Shown here in pieces: positions 33,621-42,291 of a DNA stretch of 53,995 nt. The notes beneath the pieces are model-generated. The model was not told the DNA's origin. It did no database searches and saw nothing but the letters and a program-made list of their open reading frames with translations. A program made the position numbers and the translations under genes. The stretch's first letter is position 1. Every line of letters begins with the position of its first letter. The DNA lies in contig CALIZF010000027.1 in NCBI GenBank assembly GCA_938028765.1, forward strand, positions 1-53,995, read 5' to 3'. The stretch comes from an uncultured Paracoccaceae bacterium (GTDB lineage Bacteria; Pseudomonadota; Alphaproteobacteria; Rhodobacterales; Rhodobacteraceae).

Positions 33621-34574
33621 ATGCTCAGCCGCACCGCCGACAATCTCTACTGGATCGCCCGCTACATGGAGCGGGCCGAAACCTCGGCGCGGTTCCTCGA
33701 GGTCGGCTCGCGTATCGCGCTGATGCCGAACGCCGGCGAGGGCTACCGCAACGAATGGGACGCGCTTCTGCGTGCGGCGGGCACGGCGGATGCCTTCGCG
33801 CGCAAATACGGCGATGCGGTGCAGCGCAACATCGAAAGCCACATGTTCTTCGACCGCGACAACCCCGCGTCGGTGGCCGCCTGCCTCGGTCGCGCGCGGG
33901 AAAATGCGCGGATCGTGCGCACCGCCCTGACGACGCAGGTCTGGGACGCGATCAACACTGCCTTCCAGGAGCTGAAGGGGCTCGAGCGGCTGCCGCGGTC
34001 CGAGGTCTCGATCGCGCGGCTGACCGACTGGACGATGCGCGCCGCCGCCCTGGTGCGCGGGTCGATCGAGGCGACGCTGCTGCGCAACGACGGGTGGGAT
34101 TTCCTCAACCTCGGCTATGCGCTGGAACGCGCCGACAACACCGCCCGGCTTCTGGACGTCAAGTATTTCGTCCTGCTGCCGCGGGTTGAGTTCGTCGGAT
34201 CGGGCCTCGACAACTACCAGTGGACGACGCTTCTGCGCGCGATGAGCGTGCACCGCGCCTTTCACTGGGCCTACGGCGGCGAGGTGACCGCGGCCAAGAT
34301 CGCGCATTTCCTGATCCTGAACCCGCAATGCCCGCGCGCCCTTGTGACCTGCGCGGCGGCCGCGAACACCCATCTCGAGCGCCTGGCGCGCGGCTATGGC
34401 GCCGTCACCGAGGCGCAGCGGCGGGGGCACGCCCTCTTGGCCGCGCTGGCCGACCTGACGGTGGAAGAGGTGTTCGACGAGGGGCTGCACGAGTTCCTCA
34501 CGCGCATCATCGGCGAGGTCTCGGCCCTCGGCGCGGTGGTGCACGACACCTACCTTTCCGGCGACCAGCGGTAG
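33621..34574 (+). CDS. Alpha-E domain protein (DUF403)
   Basis: The 317-residue, mainly helical protein of the alpha-E family starts MLSRTADNLYWIARYMERAE, the hallmark of the group, with later conserved LGYALERADNTARLLDVKYF. The alpha-E domain has no known catalytic role but always accompanies the permuted ATP-grasp ligase, 5 nt upstream here. It may bind the substrate protein or the ligase itself. No signal peptide or membrane segment. Confidence 0.92.
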   Translation: MLSRTADNLYWIARYMERAETSARFLEVGSRIALMPNAGEGYRNEWDALLRAAGTADAFARKYGDAVQRNIESHMFFDRDNPASVAACLGRARENARIVRTALTTQVWDAINTAFQELKGLERLPRSEVSIARLTDWTMRAAALVRGSIEATLLRNDGWDFLNLGYALERADNTARLLDVKYFVLLPRVEFVGSGLDNYQWTTLLRAMSVHRAFHWAYGGEVTAAKIAHFLILNPQCPRALVTCAAAANTHLERLARGYGAVTEAQRRGHALLAALADLTVEEVFDEGLHEFLTRIIGEVSALGAVVHDTYLSGDQR

Positions 34575-34585
34575 GAGGTGCGGTC

Positions 34586-35383
34586 ATGCTGATCGCGGTG
34601 GATCACCTGACGACCTGGCGCTACCCCGCCCCCGTCCGCGGCGTGGTGCAAAGCCACCGCCTGCGCCCTGCCCAGCACGACGGGCAGAAGATCGTGGACT
34701 GGGGCGTGACCGTCACCGACGGCACACCCGGCGGCAGTTTCCGCGACGGCGCGGGCGACTGGGTTCAGGGCTGGACCATCCGCGGCCCGCTCAGCGAGAT
34801 CGCGGTGCGCGTGACCGGCATGGTCGAGACCGCCGACACCGCCGGCATCCTGCGCGGCCACCGCGAATCCATCCCGCCCGAGGCCTGGCTGCGCGAGACG
34901 CCCGCAACCCGGCCGGATGCCGCGATCCGTGCGCTGGCGGCCGTTGCGGCGGCCGATCCGCTCGACCTCGCCCATGCCCTGTCCGCCGCCGTGGCCGACG
35001 CGATCGCCTGGGAGCCGGGCGCAACCCACGCCGCCACCACGGCGGCCGAGACGATGGCGGCCGGGCGCGGCGTCTGCCAGGATCACGCGCAGGTGCTGAT
35101 CGCGGCGGCGCGCCACTGCGGCCGGCCGGCCCGCTATGTCGCGGGATACATGCTGACCGCGACCGAAAAGGCCGAGGCCGCCCATGCCTGGGCCGAGATC
35201 CACATCCCCGGCCTCGGCTGGGTGGGGTTCGATCCGGCGAACCGCTGCTGCCCCGATGCGCGCTATGTCCGGCTCGGCTCGGGCCGTGACGCGCAGGACG
35301 CGGCACCCGTGCGCGGCATCGCCCGCGGCCCCGGCGAGGCGGCGCTTGACGTGGCCGTTGCGGTGCGCTCGGTGCAGCAGTAG
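34586..35383 (+). CDS. Transglutaminase-like protein of the Anbu cluster
   Basis: The 265-residue protein has an N-terminal beta-rich region (VDHLTTWRYPAPVRGVVQSH) typical of bacterial transglutaminase-like cysteine proteases, then the papain-like catalytic domain. The nucleophile Cys lies in GRGVCQDHAQVL, His in AHAWAEIHIPGLGWVGFDP, and Asp in that last motif. It follows the alpha-E gene after 11 nt. The predicted role is peptide hydrolysis or transpeptidation in the same system. The start has GTAGGAGGTG upstream. Confidence 0.92.
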   Translation: MLIAVDHLTTWRYPAPVRGVVQSHRLRPAQHDGQKIVDWGVTVTDGTPGGSFRDGAGDWVQGWTIRGPLSEIAVRVTGMVETADTAGILRGHRESIPPEAWLRETPATRPDAAIRALAAVAAADPLDLAHALSAAVADAIAWEPGATHAATTAAETMAAGRGVCQDHAQVLIAAARHCGRPARYVAGYMLTATEKAEAAHAWAEIHIPGLGWVGFDPANRCCPDARYVRLGSGRDAQDAAPVRGIARGPGEAALDVAVAVRSVQQ

Positions 35384-35420
35384 CGTCGCGCGTCCGACGC
35401 GGCGATCCTTCGGAGGAAAC

Positions 35421-36146
35421 GTGACCTATTGCGTGGGCCTGCTTCTGAACGACGGGATCGTCTGCCTTTCGGACACGCGCACCAACGCGGGCCTCGACAA
35501 CATCGCGACCTACCGCAAGATGTTCACGTTCGAGAACCCCGGCGAACGGGTCATCGTGGTGATGACGGCGGGCTCGCTGTCGGTGACCCAGACCACCATC
35601 GCCCGCCTGCGCGAGGCGATCGAGGATCCGGGCGCGACCGAGGCATCCTCGATCATGCTTGCGCCGACGCTTCTGAAGGTGGCCGAGATCATCGGCAACA
35701 CGCTGGCCGCCGTCCGCGCGGACGTGGACGAAAAGCTTGCGGCAATGCGCGGCGGCGTCTCGGCCAGCCTGATCGTCGCCGGCCAGCGCAGGGGCGGCGC
35801 GATGCGGATGTTCCTCGTCTATCCCGAAGGCAACTTCATCGAGGCAACCGAGGACACGCCTTTCCTGCAGATCGGCGAACACAAGTATGGCAAGCCGATC
35901 CTCGACCGCGTGGTGCGCCCGACCACCAGCCTGATCGACGCGCAGAAGGCGGTGCTGTTGTCGATGGATTCGACGCTGCGCTCGAACCTGTCGGTCGGGA
36001 TGCCGCTCGACCTCTGCGTGATCGAGAAGGACGCGCTGCGGGTGACGCTCGCCCGCCGGATCGAGGCGGGCGATCCCGACTACGCGCAGATGTCTGCCGC
36101 TTGGTCGCAGGCGCTGCGCGAAAGCTTCCAGCGCATCACGCTCTGA
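35421..36146 (+). CDS. Anbu (proteasome-like peptidase)
   Basis: The 241-residue protein is the bacterial Anbu proteasome homologue. The start GTG 35421 with GGAGG 5 nt upstream gives MTYCVGLLLNDGIVCLSDTR. After Met removal Thr2 would be the catalytic N-terminal threonine. SDTRTNAGLDNI and MRGGVSASLIVAGQ follow the proteasome beta-subunit pattern. Anbu forms ring or open-helical assemblies and its substrates are unknown. It ends the conserved ATP-grasp / alpha-E / transglutaminase / Anbu cluster, and is convergent with trmB. Confidence 0.93.
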   Translation: MTYCVGLLLNDGIVCLSDTRTNAGLDNIATYRKMFTFENPGERVIVVMTAGSLSVTQTTIARLREAIEDPGATEASSIMLAPTLLKVAEIIGNTLAAVRADVDEKLAAMRGGVSASLIVAGQRRGGAMRMFLVYPEGNFIEATEDTPFLQIGEHKYGKPILDRVVRPTTSLIDAQKAVLLSMDSTLRSNLSVGMPLDLCVIEKDALRVTLARRIEAGDPDYAQMSAAWSQALRESFQRITL

Positions 36147-36155
36147 CCGCCGCGG

Positions 36156-36833
36156 CTAGAGCCGTCGGAAGGTCAGATACTGCGGCGCGCGCCCCGCGCG
36201 CAGGGCCTTGGCCTCGTAGCGCGTCCGCACCCAGCCCGCCCAGGGCTCCGGCCCGTCCGCGACGGGCGCGAAACCGGCGGACGGCACCGTTTCCCGCGCC
36301 TGCCGGGCGTAGTCGGCAATGTCGGTGGCGATGTGGAAGAGCGCGCCGGGCGCCGTCACGCGCGCGAGCGGCAGAAGGTATTCCGGCGTGACGAACCGCC
36401 GGCGGTGATGCCGCGCCTTCGGCCAGGGGTCGGGATAGTTCAGGAACACCCGCGCGATCCCGCCCTCGGGCAGGCGCGGGAACAGCGCCCGCACGTCCCC
36501 GTGCTCGACGGCGACGTTTGCCACCGGTGCCGCGCGCAGCCGCCCCAGCAGCATCGCCACCCCGTTCACGAAGGGCTCCACCCCGATCAGGCCGACATCG
36601 GGGTTCGCGGCGGCCAGCGCCGCCAGATGCTCGCCACCGCCGAAGCCGACCTCCAGCCAGACCGGCCTGCCGCCGAAGCGCAGGGCGAGGTCCACCGGCC
36701 CCGACGGCATGGCGAGGCGCGGCAGATCCTCGGCCAGATACTGCCGCTGCAGGGGCCGCAGCGTCTTGCCGGCCCGGCGGCCGTAGAAGTTGAACCGCGC
36801 CGGGCCGCCTTCATCGCTGTGCAACTGCGTCAC
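36156..36833 (-). CDS. trmB: tRNA (guanine-N7-)-methyltransferase
   Basis: The 225-residue SAM-dependent enzyme forms m7G46 in tRNA. The SAM site is LEVGFGGGEHLAALAAANPD. The catalytic region is FLNYPDPWPKARHHRRRFV, where the PDPWPK motif is diagnostic. The start is a GTG at 36833 (MTQLHSDEG); no ATG in frame is better placed. It follows metK after 53 bp on the same strand, the usual order in this group, and uses the SAM that metK makes. Confidence 0.9.
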   Translation of the reverse strand: MTQLHSDEGGPARFNFYGRRAGKTLRPLQRQYLAEDLPRLAMPSGPVDLALRFGGRPVWLEVGFGGGEHLAALAAANPDVGLIGVEPFVNGVAMLLGRLRAAPVANVAVEHGDVRALFPRLPEGGIARVFLNYPDPWPKARHHRRRFVTPEYLLPLARVTAPGALFHIATDIADYARQARETVPSAGFAPVADGPEPWAGWVRTRYEAKALRAGRAPQYLTFRRL

Positions 36834-36886
36834 CGGGGTCTCTGGGGTCCCATCCCCCGGGCTGCCCCCGCCTCCTGCCGGCTGCG

Positions 36887-38086
36887 TCAGACGGCGCGCT
36901 TGAGCGCGTCGGCAAGATCCGTCCGCTCCCACGAGAAGCCGCCGTCGGCCTCGGGCGCGCGGCCGAAGTGGCCGTAGGCCGCGGTGCGGGCATAGATCGG
37001 GCGGTTGAGGCAGAGGTGCGTGCGGATGCCCGTGGGCGTCAGGTCCATCACGTCCATCGCCGCCTTCTCGATCGCCGCGTCGGGCACCTGCCCGGTGCCG
37101 TGCGTATCGACGTAGATCGACAGCGGCCGGGCCACACCGATCGCATAGGACAGCTGCAACGTGCACCGCCGCGCCAGGCCCGCGGCAACGACGTTCTTGG
37201 CGAGGTAACGCGCGGCATAGGCCGCCGAGCGGTCGACCTTGGTCGGATCCTTGCCCGAGAACGCGCCGCCGCCGTGGGGCGCGGCCCCGCCGTAGGTATC
37301 GACGATGATCTTGCGCCCCGTCAGGCCCGCGTCGCCGTCCGGGCCGCCGATCACGAAGGCGCCCGTGGGGTTGACGTGCCAGACGGTGTCCTGCGTCAGC
37401 CAGCCGTCGGGCAGCACCTTGCGGACATGCGGTTCCACGATGGCGCGCACGTCGCCGCTGGTCAGCTTCGGGTCGAGGTGCTGGTGCGACACGACGATCT
37501 GGGTGACACCCACGGGCCTGCCGTCCTCGTAGCGCACCGACAGCTGCGATTTCGCGTCCGGCCCCAGCAGCGGCTCCTCCCCCGCCTTGCGCGCCTCGGC
37601 CAGCCGCCGCAGGATCGCATGGGCATACTGGATCGGCGCCGGCATCAGTTCCGGCGTCTCGTCGGTCGCATAGCCGAACATGATGCCCTGGTCGCCCGCA
37701 CCCTGTTCGCGGCCCGCCTCGCCGGTCACACCCTGGGCGATGTTGACCGACTGTTCGTGCAGGAAGTTCAGCACATGGCAGGTGTTCCAGTGGAACTTCT
37801 CCTGCTCGTAGCCGATGTCGCGGATGCTGTCGCGGGCGATCTGGCCGATCCGGCCCATCACGTCCTTCAGCCGCTCGCCGCCCGGCCGGCCGTCCTTCGC
37901 AGGCAGGCCGATCTCGCCCCCGATCACGACAAGGCCCGTGGTGGCGAAGGTCTCGCAGGCCACGCGCGCGTTCGCGTCCTCGGCGAGCAGGAAATCGAGG
38001 ACCGAATCCGAGATGCGGTCGCACAGCTTGTCGGGATGCCCCTCCGAAACGGATTCGGAGGTGAAGACGTAGTTATCGCGCGCCAT
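36887..38086 (-). CDS. metK: S-adenosylmethionine synthetase
   Basis: The 399-residue enzyme makes SAM from ATP and methionine. It opens [23 protein letters not shown]- and metal-binding motifs follow: [21 protein letters not shown] appears as [19 protein letters not shown], then [19 protein letters not shown] and the flexible-loop region [21 protein letters not shown] chose the ATG at 38086, not the in-frame ATG at 38104, because the latter lies inside the SAM/SAH riboswitch and the only ribosome site, GGAG at 38099-38102, serves 38086. A C9 run separates that site from the start. Confidence 0.95.
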   Translation of the reverse strand: MARDNYVFTSESVSEGHPDKLCDRISDSVLDFLLAEDANARVACETFATTGLVVIGGEIGLPAKDGRPGGERLKDVMGRIGQIARDSIRDIGYEQEKFHWNTCHVLNFLHEQSVNIAQGVTGEAGREQGAGDQGIMFGYATDETPELMPAPIQYAHAILRRLAEARKAGEEPLLGPDAKSQLSVRYEDGRPVGVTQIVVSHQHLDPKLTSGDVRAIVEPHVRKVLPDGWLTQDTVWHVNPTGAFVIGGPDGDAGLTGRKIIVDTYGGAAPHGGGAFSGKDPTKVDRSAAYAARYLAKNVVAAGLARRCTLQLSYAIGVARPLSIYVDTHGTGQVPDAAIEKAAMDVMDLTPTGIRTHLCLNRPIYARTAAYGHFGRAPEADGGFSWERTDLADALKRAV

Positions 38087-38096
38087 CGGGGGGGGG

Positions 38097-38141
38097 TGCT
38101 CCATTGATCCGGGCCGCCACGCCAGGAAGCCGTTGTGACGG
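38097..38141 (-). promoter_or_regulatory. SAM/SAH riboswitch of metK
   Basis: The leader reads CCGTCACAACGGCTTCCTGG, then CGTGGCGG, a short linker, and CAATGGAGCA. This matches the known SAM/SAH aptamer almost base for base (GTCACAACGGCTTCCTGGCG ... TGGAGCA). CCGTCAC pairs with GTGGCGG (one U-G), and the loop GCTTCC can pair with GGAGC to form the pseudoknot. That pairing would hide GGAG (38099-38102), the metK ribosome site, when ligand binds, turning off translation. The class is known from Rhodobacterales metK leaders. Confidence 0.93.
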
Positions 38142-38174
38142 TTCTACCCCCTTACGCCTGCGCGCAGCGCGGGG

Positions 38175-39644
38175 TCAAGGCCGGGGCGCGCGCGCACGCC
38201 ACAGGACGCCTGCGGCAGCGAGGCCCAGCAGCAACACAAACGGCCATTCGCCCGCCCGCGCATAGGGTGTGGGCGGCAGCGCGGCCGGGAGCGCGGCATC
38301 GAGATGCCCCGCCGCGCCGAGCGGCAGGGCCGCGACAACCCCCCCGCGCGCATCGATCACCGCCGATACGCCGGTGTTGGCCGCGCGCACCGCCGGCAGG
38401 CCGAACTCGACCGCGCGCAGGCGGGCGAGACCGAGGTGCTGGAACGGGCCGGACCGCCGGCCGAACCAGGCGTCGTTGGTCGCCAGCATCAGGACATCCG
38501 GCCGTGCCTCCGCCGCGCGGATCAGGCCGGGGAACACCGCCTCGTAGCAGATCAGCGGCAGCGCGCGGCCGACCCCCGGGACGGGCATCGTGCGCGGCCC
38601 CGGACCGGCGGAATAGCCCTGTCCCTCCTGTGCGGCGAAGGCCCCGACGCCGAACAGGTCGAAAAGCAGATCCCCCCCCGGCAGGTATTCGCCGAATGGG
38701 ACCAGGCGGTGCTTGTCGTAGACCGCCGCGATCCGGCCGTCCCGTCCCATCAGCGCGAGGCTGTTCCAGCCCCGCCAGCCCTCGGTCCGCTGCACGCCGA
38801 AGGCGACCGGCACGCCCGCCGCCGCGGCAGCGATCCGGTCCAGCCCGTCGCCCGGCCGGTTCAGGAGGAAATCCACCGCGGTCTCGGGCCATAGAACGAG
38901 GTCGGGCCGCGGGTCGGCCGCCGTCGCGTCCAGCTGGCGGGCGAAGAAGGTTTCCGCCCAGACCGGATCCCACTTGAGATCTTGCGCCGCGTTCGGCTGC
39001 ACGACGCGCACGACCGGGCCGGGCGGCGGCGGCAGCGGGCCGGACGCCCGCCAGAGCCCCGCCCCCCACAGCAGCGCCACGCCCGCGACCGCGGCGACCA
39101 GACCCCGCCATCCCGCCGCGGCCGGCAGCGCGGCCAGCGTCAGCGTCGCCAGCGTCAGCGCCCCCGTGCCGGCCAGCGCAGCAAGCTGCATCGGCGGCAA
39201 GCCGATCCAGACGTGCCCCGGCAGCGCCCAGGGAAAGCCGGTCAGCACATGGCTGCGCAGCGCTTCGGCCGCCGCCAGCGCCACGGCGAATCCCGCGGCG
39301 CCCGCGCGCAGCCGCGCCGACAGCCATCCCGCCAGGCCCCAGAACAGCGCAAGGCCCCCTGCCATGAACAGCAGCGCGAAGGGCGCCATCCAGCCGTGCC
39401 GTTCTGGCTCCACCAGGAACGGCTCGACGATCCAGTCGAGCGCCAGCGCGAAATGCCCGGCCCCGAAGGCCCAGGCGGTCAGGGCCGCGCCGCGCGCGGT
39501 TGGCGCCGCGGCGGCCAGCGCGACGCCGCCCGCCAGCCCCGAAAGCGCCAGCGGCCAGAGCGACCACGGCGCCTGACCAAGCGCCGCCGCCGCGCCACAC
39601 GCCGCCGCCACGAAGGGCCGAAGGCCGGGGCGCGCCGCCGTCAC
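38175..39644 (-). CDS. lnt: Apolipoprotein N-acyltransferase
   Basis: The 489-residue inner-membrane enzyme adds the third acyl chain to lipoproteins. The N-terminal half is a multi-pass membrane region (about 6-8 segments up to residue 200). The periplasmic nitrilase-like domain has the triad Glu254 (LWPETAVD), Lys311 (VYDKHRLVPFGEYLP) and Cys366 (ICYEAVFP). A final membrane anchor lies near residues 470-482. The GTG start at 39644 overlaps the corC stop as GTGA. It is upstream of the metK riboswitch by 33 bp. Confidence 0.95.
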   Translation of the reverse strand: MTAARPGLRPFVAAACGAAAALGQAPWSLWPLALSGLAGGVALAAAAPTARGAALTAWAFGAGHFALALDWIVEPFLVEPERHGWMAPFALLFMAGGLALFWGLAGWLSARLRAGAAGFAVALAAAEALRSHVLTGFPWALPGHVWIGLPPMQLAALAGTGALTLATLTLAALPAAAGWRGLVAAVAGVALLWGAGLWRASGPLPPPPGPVVRVVQPNAAQDLKWDPVWAETFFARQLDATAADPRPDLVLWPETAVDFLLNRPGDGLDRIAAAAAGVPVAFGVQRTEGWRGWNSLALMGRDGRIAAVYDKHRLVPFGEYLPGGDLLFDLFGVGAFAAQEGQGYSAGPGPRTMPVPGVGRALPLICYEAVFPGLIRAAEARPDVLMLATNDAWFGRRSGPFQHLGLARLRAVEFGLPAVRAANTGVSAVIDARGGVVAALPLGAAGHLDAALPAALPPTPYARAGEWPFVLLLGLAAAGVLWRARAPRP

Positions 39645-40543
39645 TCCGCCGCGGCCGGCTGCCGCGCGGCGCCCGGCACGCCCGGCAGGCGCACGCGCAG
39701 CCGCTTGATCCGCCGCGGGTCGGCGTCCAGCACCTCGAAGGCCGCGCCGCTTTCGTGCGGCACGACCTCGCCCCGCGCCGGCACCCGGCCCGCGCGCAGG
39801 AACACGAGGCCGCCGAGCGTGTCGATTTCCTCGTCGTCCTCGCCGTTGCGCAGGCGCATGCCGATCTGCGCCTCGAATTCCTCGAGCGGCGCGCGGGCTT
39901 GCGCCAGCCAGACGCCCGGCTTCTCCTCCGCCCAGAACGCGCCTTCCTCGGTGTCGTGTTCGTCCGAGATGTCGCCGACCACCGTTTCCAGCAGGTCCTC
40001 GATCGTCACGAGGCCGTCCACGCCGCCGTATTCGTCGATCACCAGCGCCATGTGCACCCGTTCCGCCTGCATCTTCTGCAAAAGGACCGACAGCGGCATC
40101 GACGGCGGTGCGTAGAGGACGGGCCGCAAGAGCTTGCGCAGGCTGAACTTGCCGGCCGGCGCGCCGAAGCCGTAGCCAAGCGCGAAGTCCTTCAGCATGA
40201 CAAGGCCCTGCGGCTTGTCGAGCGTGCCCTTGTAGACGGGCAGGCGGGAGAAGCCGTGCTCGCGGAACACTTCGGCCAGCGCATCGCGGTCGATGTCGAT
40301 GGGGACCGCCACGATCTCGGCCTTGGGGATCGCCACGTCATCGACCCGCAGGCGGCGGAGGTTGACAAGGCCCGGCAGGGCCGGCGCGGCGGCAGAGGGG
40401 GTGGCGACCACGGGTGGCGGCGATTCCGCGGCGGTGGGGACGAAGGCCCCCAGGATGCGACCGAGGAACCCGCGGGATCCCTGGTCCGGGTCCGCCTCTG
40501 CCGCATCCAGCGCGGCCGGCGCCCCATCGTTGCTACTGCCCAT
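39641..40543 (-). CDS. corC: CorC/hemolysin-type CBS-domain protein
   Basis: The 300-residue cytoplasmic protein has a CBS-domain pair (AEIVAVPIDIDRDALAEVFR with FSRLPVYKGTLDKPQGLVML; second repeat MALVIDEYGGVDGLVTIEDL) and a C-terminal CorC/HlyC transporter-associated domain. The ATG at 40543 has AAGGA upstream. The GTG at 40585 would add 14 residues. Family members are linked to magnesium or cobalt efflux; here, as in many proteobacteria, it lies between ybeY and lnt. Confidence 0.9.
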   Translation of the reverse strand: MGSSNDGAPAALDAAEADPDQGSRGFLGRILGAFVPTAAESPPPVVATPSAAAPALPGLVNLRRLRVDDVAIPKAEIVAVPIDIDRDALAEVFREHGFSRLPVYKGTLDKPQGLVMLKDFALGYGFGAPAGKFSLRKLLRPVLYAPPSMPLSVLLQKMQAERVHMALVIDEYGGVDGLVTIEDLLETVVGDISDEHDTEEGAFWAEEKPGVWLAQARAPLEEFEAQIGMRLRNGEDDEEIDTLGGLVFLRAGRVPARGEVVPHESGAAFEVLDADPRRIKRLRVRLPGVPGAARQPAAAE

Positions 40544-40587
40544 CGGTCCTTTCCGAACAGAAGGCGCGCGGAACAACCCGCGCACGG

Positions 40588-41091
40588 TCAGAGATATGGG
40601 TTGCCAACCCCCAGGGCGGCAAGGGCGCGCACCTCGACCGCCTCCATCAGCGCGGCGTCCGCATCGCGGTCGTGGTCATAGCCCATCAGATGCAGGATAC
40701 CATGCACGATCAGATGCGTCACGTGATGCGTCATCGGCTTGCCGGCCACGTCTGCCTCGGCCGCGCAGGTTTCCCAGGCCAGCGCGATGTCGCCCAGTTC
40801 CGCGGGATCGTCCGCGGTTCCCGGCGCGGGCGGCGCAGGGGCGGTGCCCGGCACCGCCGCGCCCCGTTCCGCCGAGGGCCAGGACAGCACGTTGGTGGGG
40901 GTCGGCTTGCCACGGAAATCGGCGTTCAGCGCGGCGATCCGCGCGTCGTCGCCCCCCATCACGACGATCGAGAAGCCGTCCGGCTTCAGCCCCAGCGTCG
41001 CCAGCGTGGCCCGCCCCGCCGCCTCGGCGCAGGCCTCCAGCCCGAACGCCTCCCAGCGGGGATCCTCGACGATCGTCTCAACCAGCGGCAT
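40588..41091 (-). CDS. ybeY: Endoribonuclease YbeY (rRNA maturation factor)
   Basis: The 167-residue zinc-dependent endonuclease takes part in 16S rRNA 3'-end maturation and ribosome quality control. The zinc motif is HGILHLMGYDH with His130, His134 and His140, and the conserved Arg lies in FRGKPTPTNVLSWP. A Pro/Ala-rich insert (about residues 76-95) is longer than in many homologues. It overlaps phoH by 14 bp. The phoH-ybeY pair is widely conserved. Confidence 0.94.
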   Translation of the reverse strand: MPLVETIVEDPRWEAFGLEACAEAAGRATLATLGLKPDGFSIVVMGGDDARIAALNADFRGKPTPTNVLSWPSAERGAAVPGTAPAPPAPGTADDPAELGDIALAWETCAAEADVAGKPMTHHVTHLIVHGILHLMGYDHDRDADAALMEAVEVRALAALGVGNPYL

Positions 41092-42088
41092 CGGCGCGGT
41101 CGTAGGCCTCGATCACGCGGGCGACCAGCGGGTGCCGCACCACGTCGGCCGAACCGAAGTAGCTGAAGCTGATGCCCGCCACGCCCTTCAGGATCCGCTC
41201 GGCATCGGCGAGACCCGACGGCACGCCGCGCGGCAGGTCCACCTGCGTCCGGTCGCCGGTCACCACCATGCGGCTGCCTTCGCCGAGGCGCGTCAGGAAC
41301 ATCTTCATCTGCATCGTCGTGGCGTTCTGCGCCTCGTCCAGCACCACGAAGGCGCCGGCCAGCGTGCGCCCGCGCATGAAGGCCAGCGGCGCGATCTCGA
41401 TCCGCTTCTCCTCGATCAGCTTCTGCACCTGCTTGGCAGGCAGGAAGTCGTTCAGCGCATCGTAGAGCGGCTGCATGTAGGGATCGACCTTTTCCTTCAT
41501 GTCGCCGGGCAGGAACCCCAGCCGCTCGCCCGCCTCGACGGCGGGGCGCGACAGCACGATGCGGTCCACCCGCCCCTCGATCAGCATCGTGACACCGACC
41601 GCGACCGCGAGATAGGTCTTGCCGGTGCCCGCCGGGCCGATCCCGAAGGCAAGTTCGTGCGTGAAGAGCGCCTCGACATAGGCGCGCTGCGCCTCGGTGC
41701 GCGGTTCGACCGGCTTCTTGCGGGTGCGCAGCTCCATCCCCGAACGGAACATCTCGAGCTGGTCGCCGGGACCGGCACCGACGATCGCAGGCGCACGCAT
41801 CCGCAGGGCGCCGTCCACGTCGCCGGGCGTGACGCCCCGCCCGCCCTCGAGCCGCGCATAAAGCCCGCGCAGAACGCCCGACGCCTCGTCGCGCGCCGCC
41901 CGTTCGCCCACCACGGCAAGGCGGTTCCCCCGCCGCAGGATGTGCACGCCGGTCGCATGTTCGATCTGCGCCAGATTGCGGTCGAATTCGCCGCACAGGT
42001 CGATCAGCAGGCGGTTGTCGGGGAACTCCAGAAGCGTCTCAAGTGCGTCTTCCGGCCGGGGCGGGGTGGTCAGCGCGCTGATGCCCAA
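41078..42088 (-). CDS. phoH: PhoH-family ATPase
   Basis: The 336-residue P-loop ATPase/RNA-helicase-like protein has Walker A GPAGTGKT (151-158) and Walker B VVLDEAQN, with a downstream arginine motif VVTGDRTQVDLP. The N-terminal part is a KH-like region (residues 15-70). PhoH-type proteins pair with YbeY and are thought to act on RNA. It is the first gene of the phoH-ybeY-corC-lnt-metK-trmB set. A hairpin and a promoter-like element lie upstream. Confidence 0.93.
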   Translation of the reverse strand: MGISALTTPPRPEDALETLLEFPDNRLLIDLCGEFDRNLAQIEHATGVHILRRGNRLAVVGERAARDEASGVLRGLYARLEGGRGVTPGDVDGALRMRAPAIVGAGPGDQLEMFRSGMELRTRKKPVEPRTEAQRAYVEALFTHELAFGIGPAGTGKTYLAVAVGVTMLIEGRVDRIVLSRPAVEAGERLGFLPGDMKEKVDPYMQPLYDALNDFLPAKQVQKLIEEKRIEIAPLAFMRGRTLAGAFVVLDEAQNATTMQMKMFLTRLGEGSRMVVTGDRTQVDLPRGVPSGLADAERILKGVAGISFSYFGSADVVRHPLVARVIEAYDRADAAG

Positions 42089-42178
42089 GGTTGGTCCTTC
42101 TGCGGGGATGGCGGTTGAACCTTATGCCGTGCAGCTTGCGCGCGGGTTGCGGGTCGCGCAAGCGCGGCGTTATGCGCC

Positions 42179-42208
42179 TGTCAATGTGGCGCGGAAACGT
42201 GCCGTTTC
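42179..42208 (-). promoter_or_regulatory. Candidate phoH promoter -35 and adjacent palindrome
   Basis: On the minus strand TTGACA (42179-42184) is a perfect -35. GAAACG-TGC-CGTTTC (42194-42208, plus strand) is a perfect 6-3-6 inverted repeat 9 bp upstream of it. No convincing -10 is seen at 16-18 bp. An activator site is a reasonable guess. Confidence 0.4.
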
Positions 42209-42235
42209 GATGACGCCGGCCCCGGAAATGCGCGA

Positions 42236-42257
42236 GGCCGCAGCATCGGCTGCGGCC
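42236..42257 (-). terminator. Strong hairpin after the lipoprotein gene
   Basis: GGCCGCAGC and GCTGCGGCC form a perfect 9-bp stem with an ATCG loop, 34 bp after the lipoprotein stop. There is no T-run, so termination would be partial; it separates the lipoprotein gene from phoH. Confidence 0.5.
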
Positions 42258-42291
42258 CCTGCGGTTCCGTCGGTCCATTTGCGCCGGCGCA

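Noticed and set aside
38102-38104. In-frame ATG as the metK start
   Set aside because: It lies inside the SAM/SAH riboswitch, and the GGAG ribosome site overlaps it; 38086 fits both the site and the family N-terminus.
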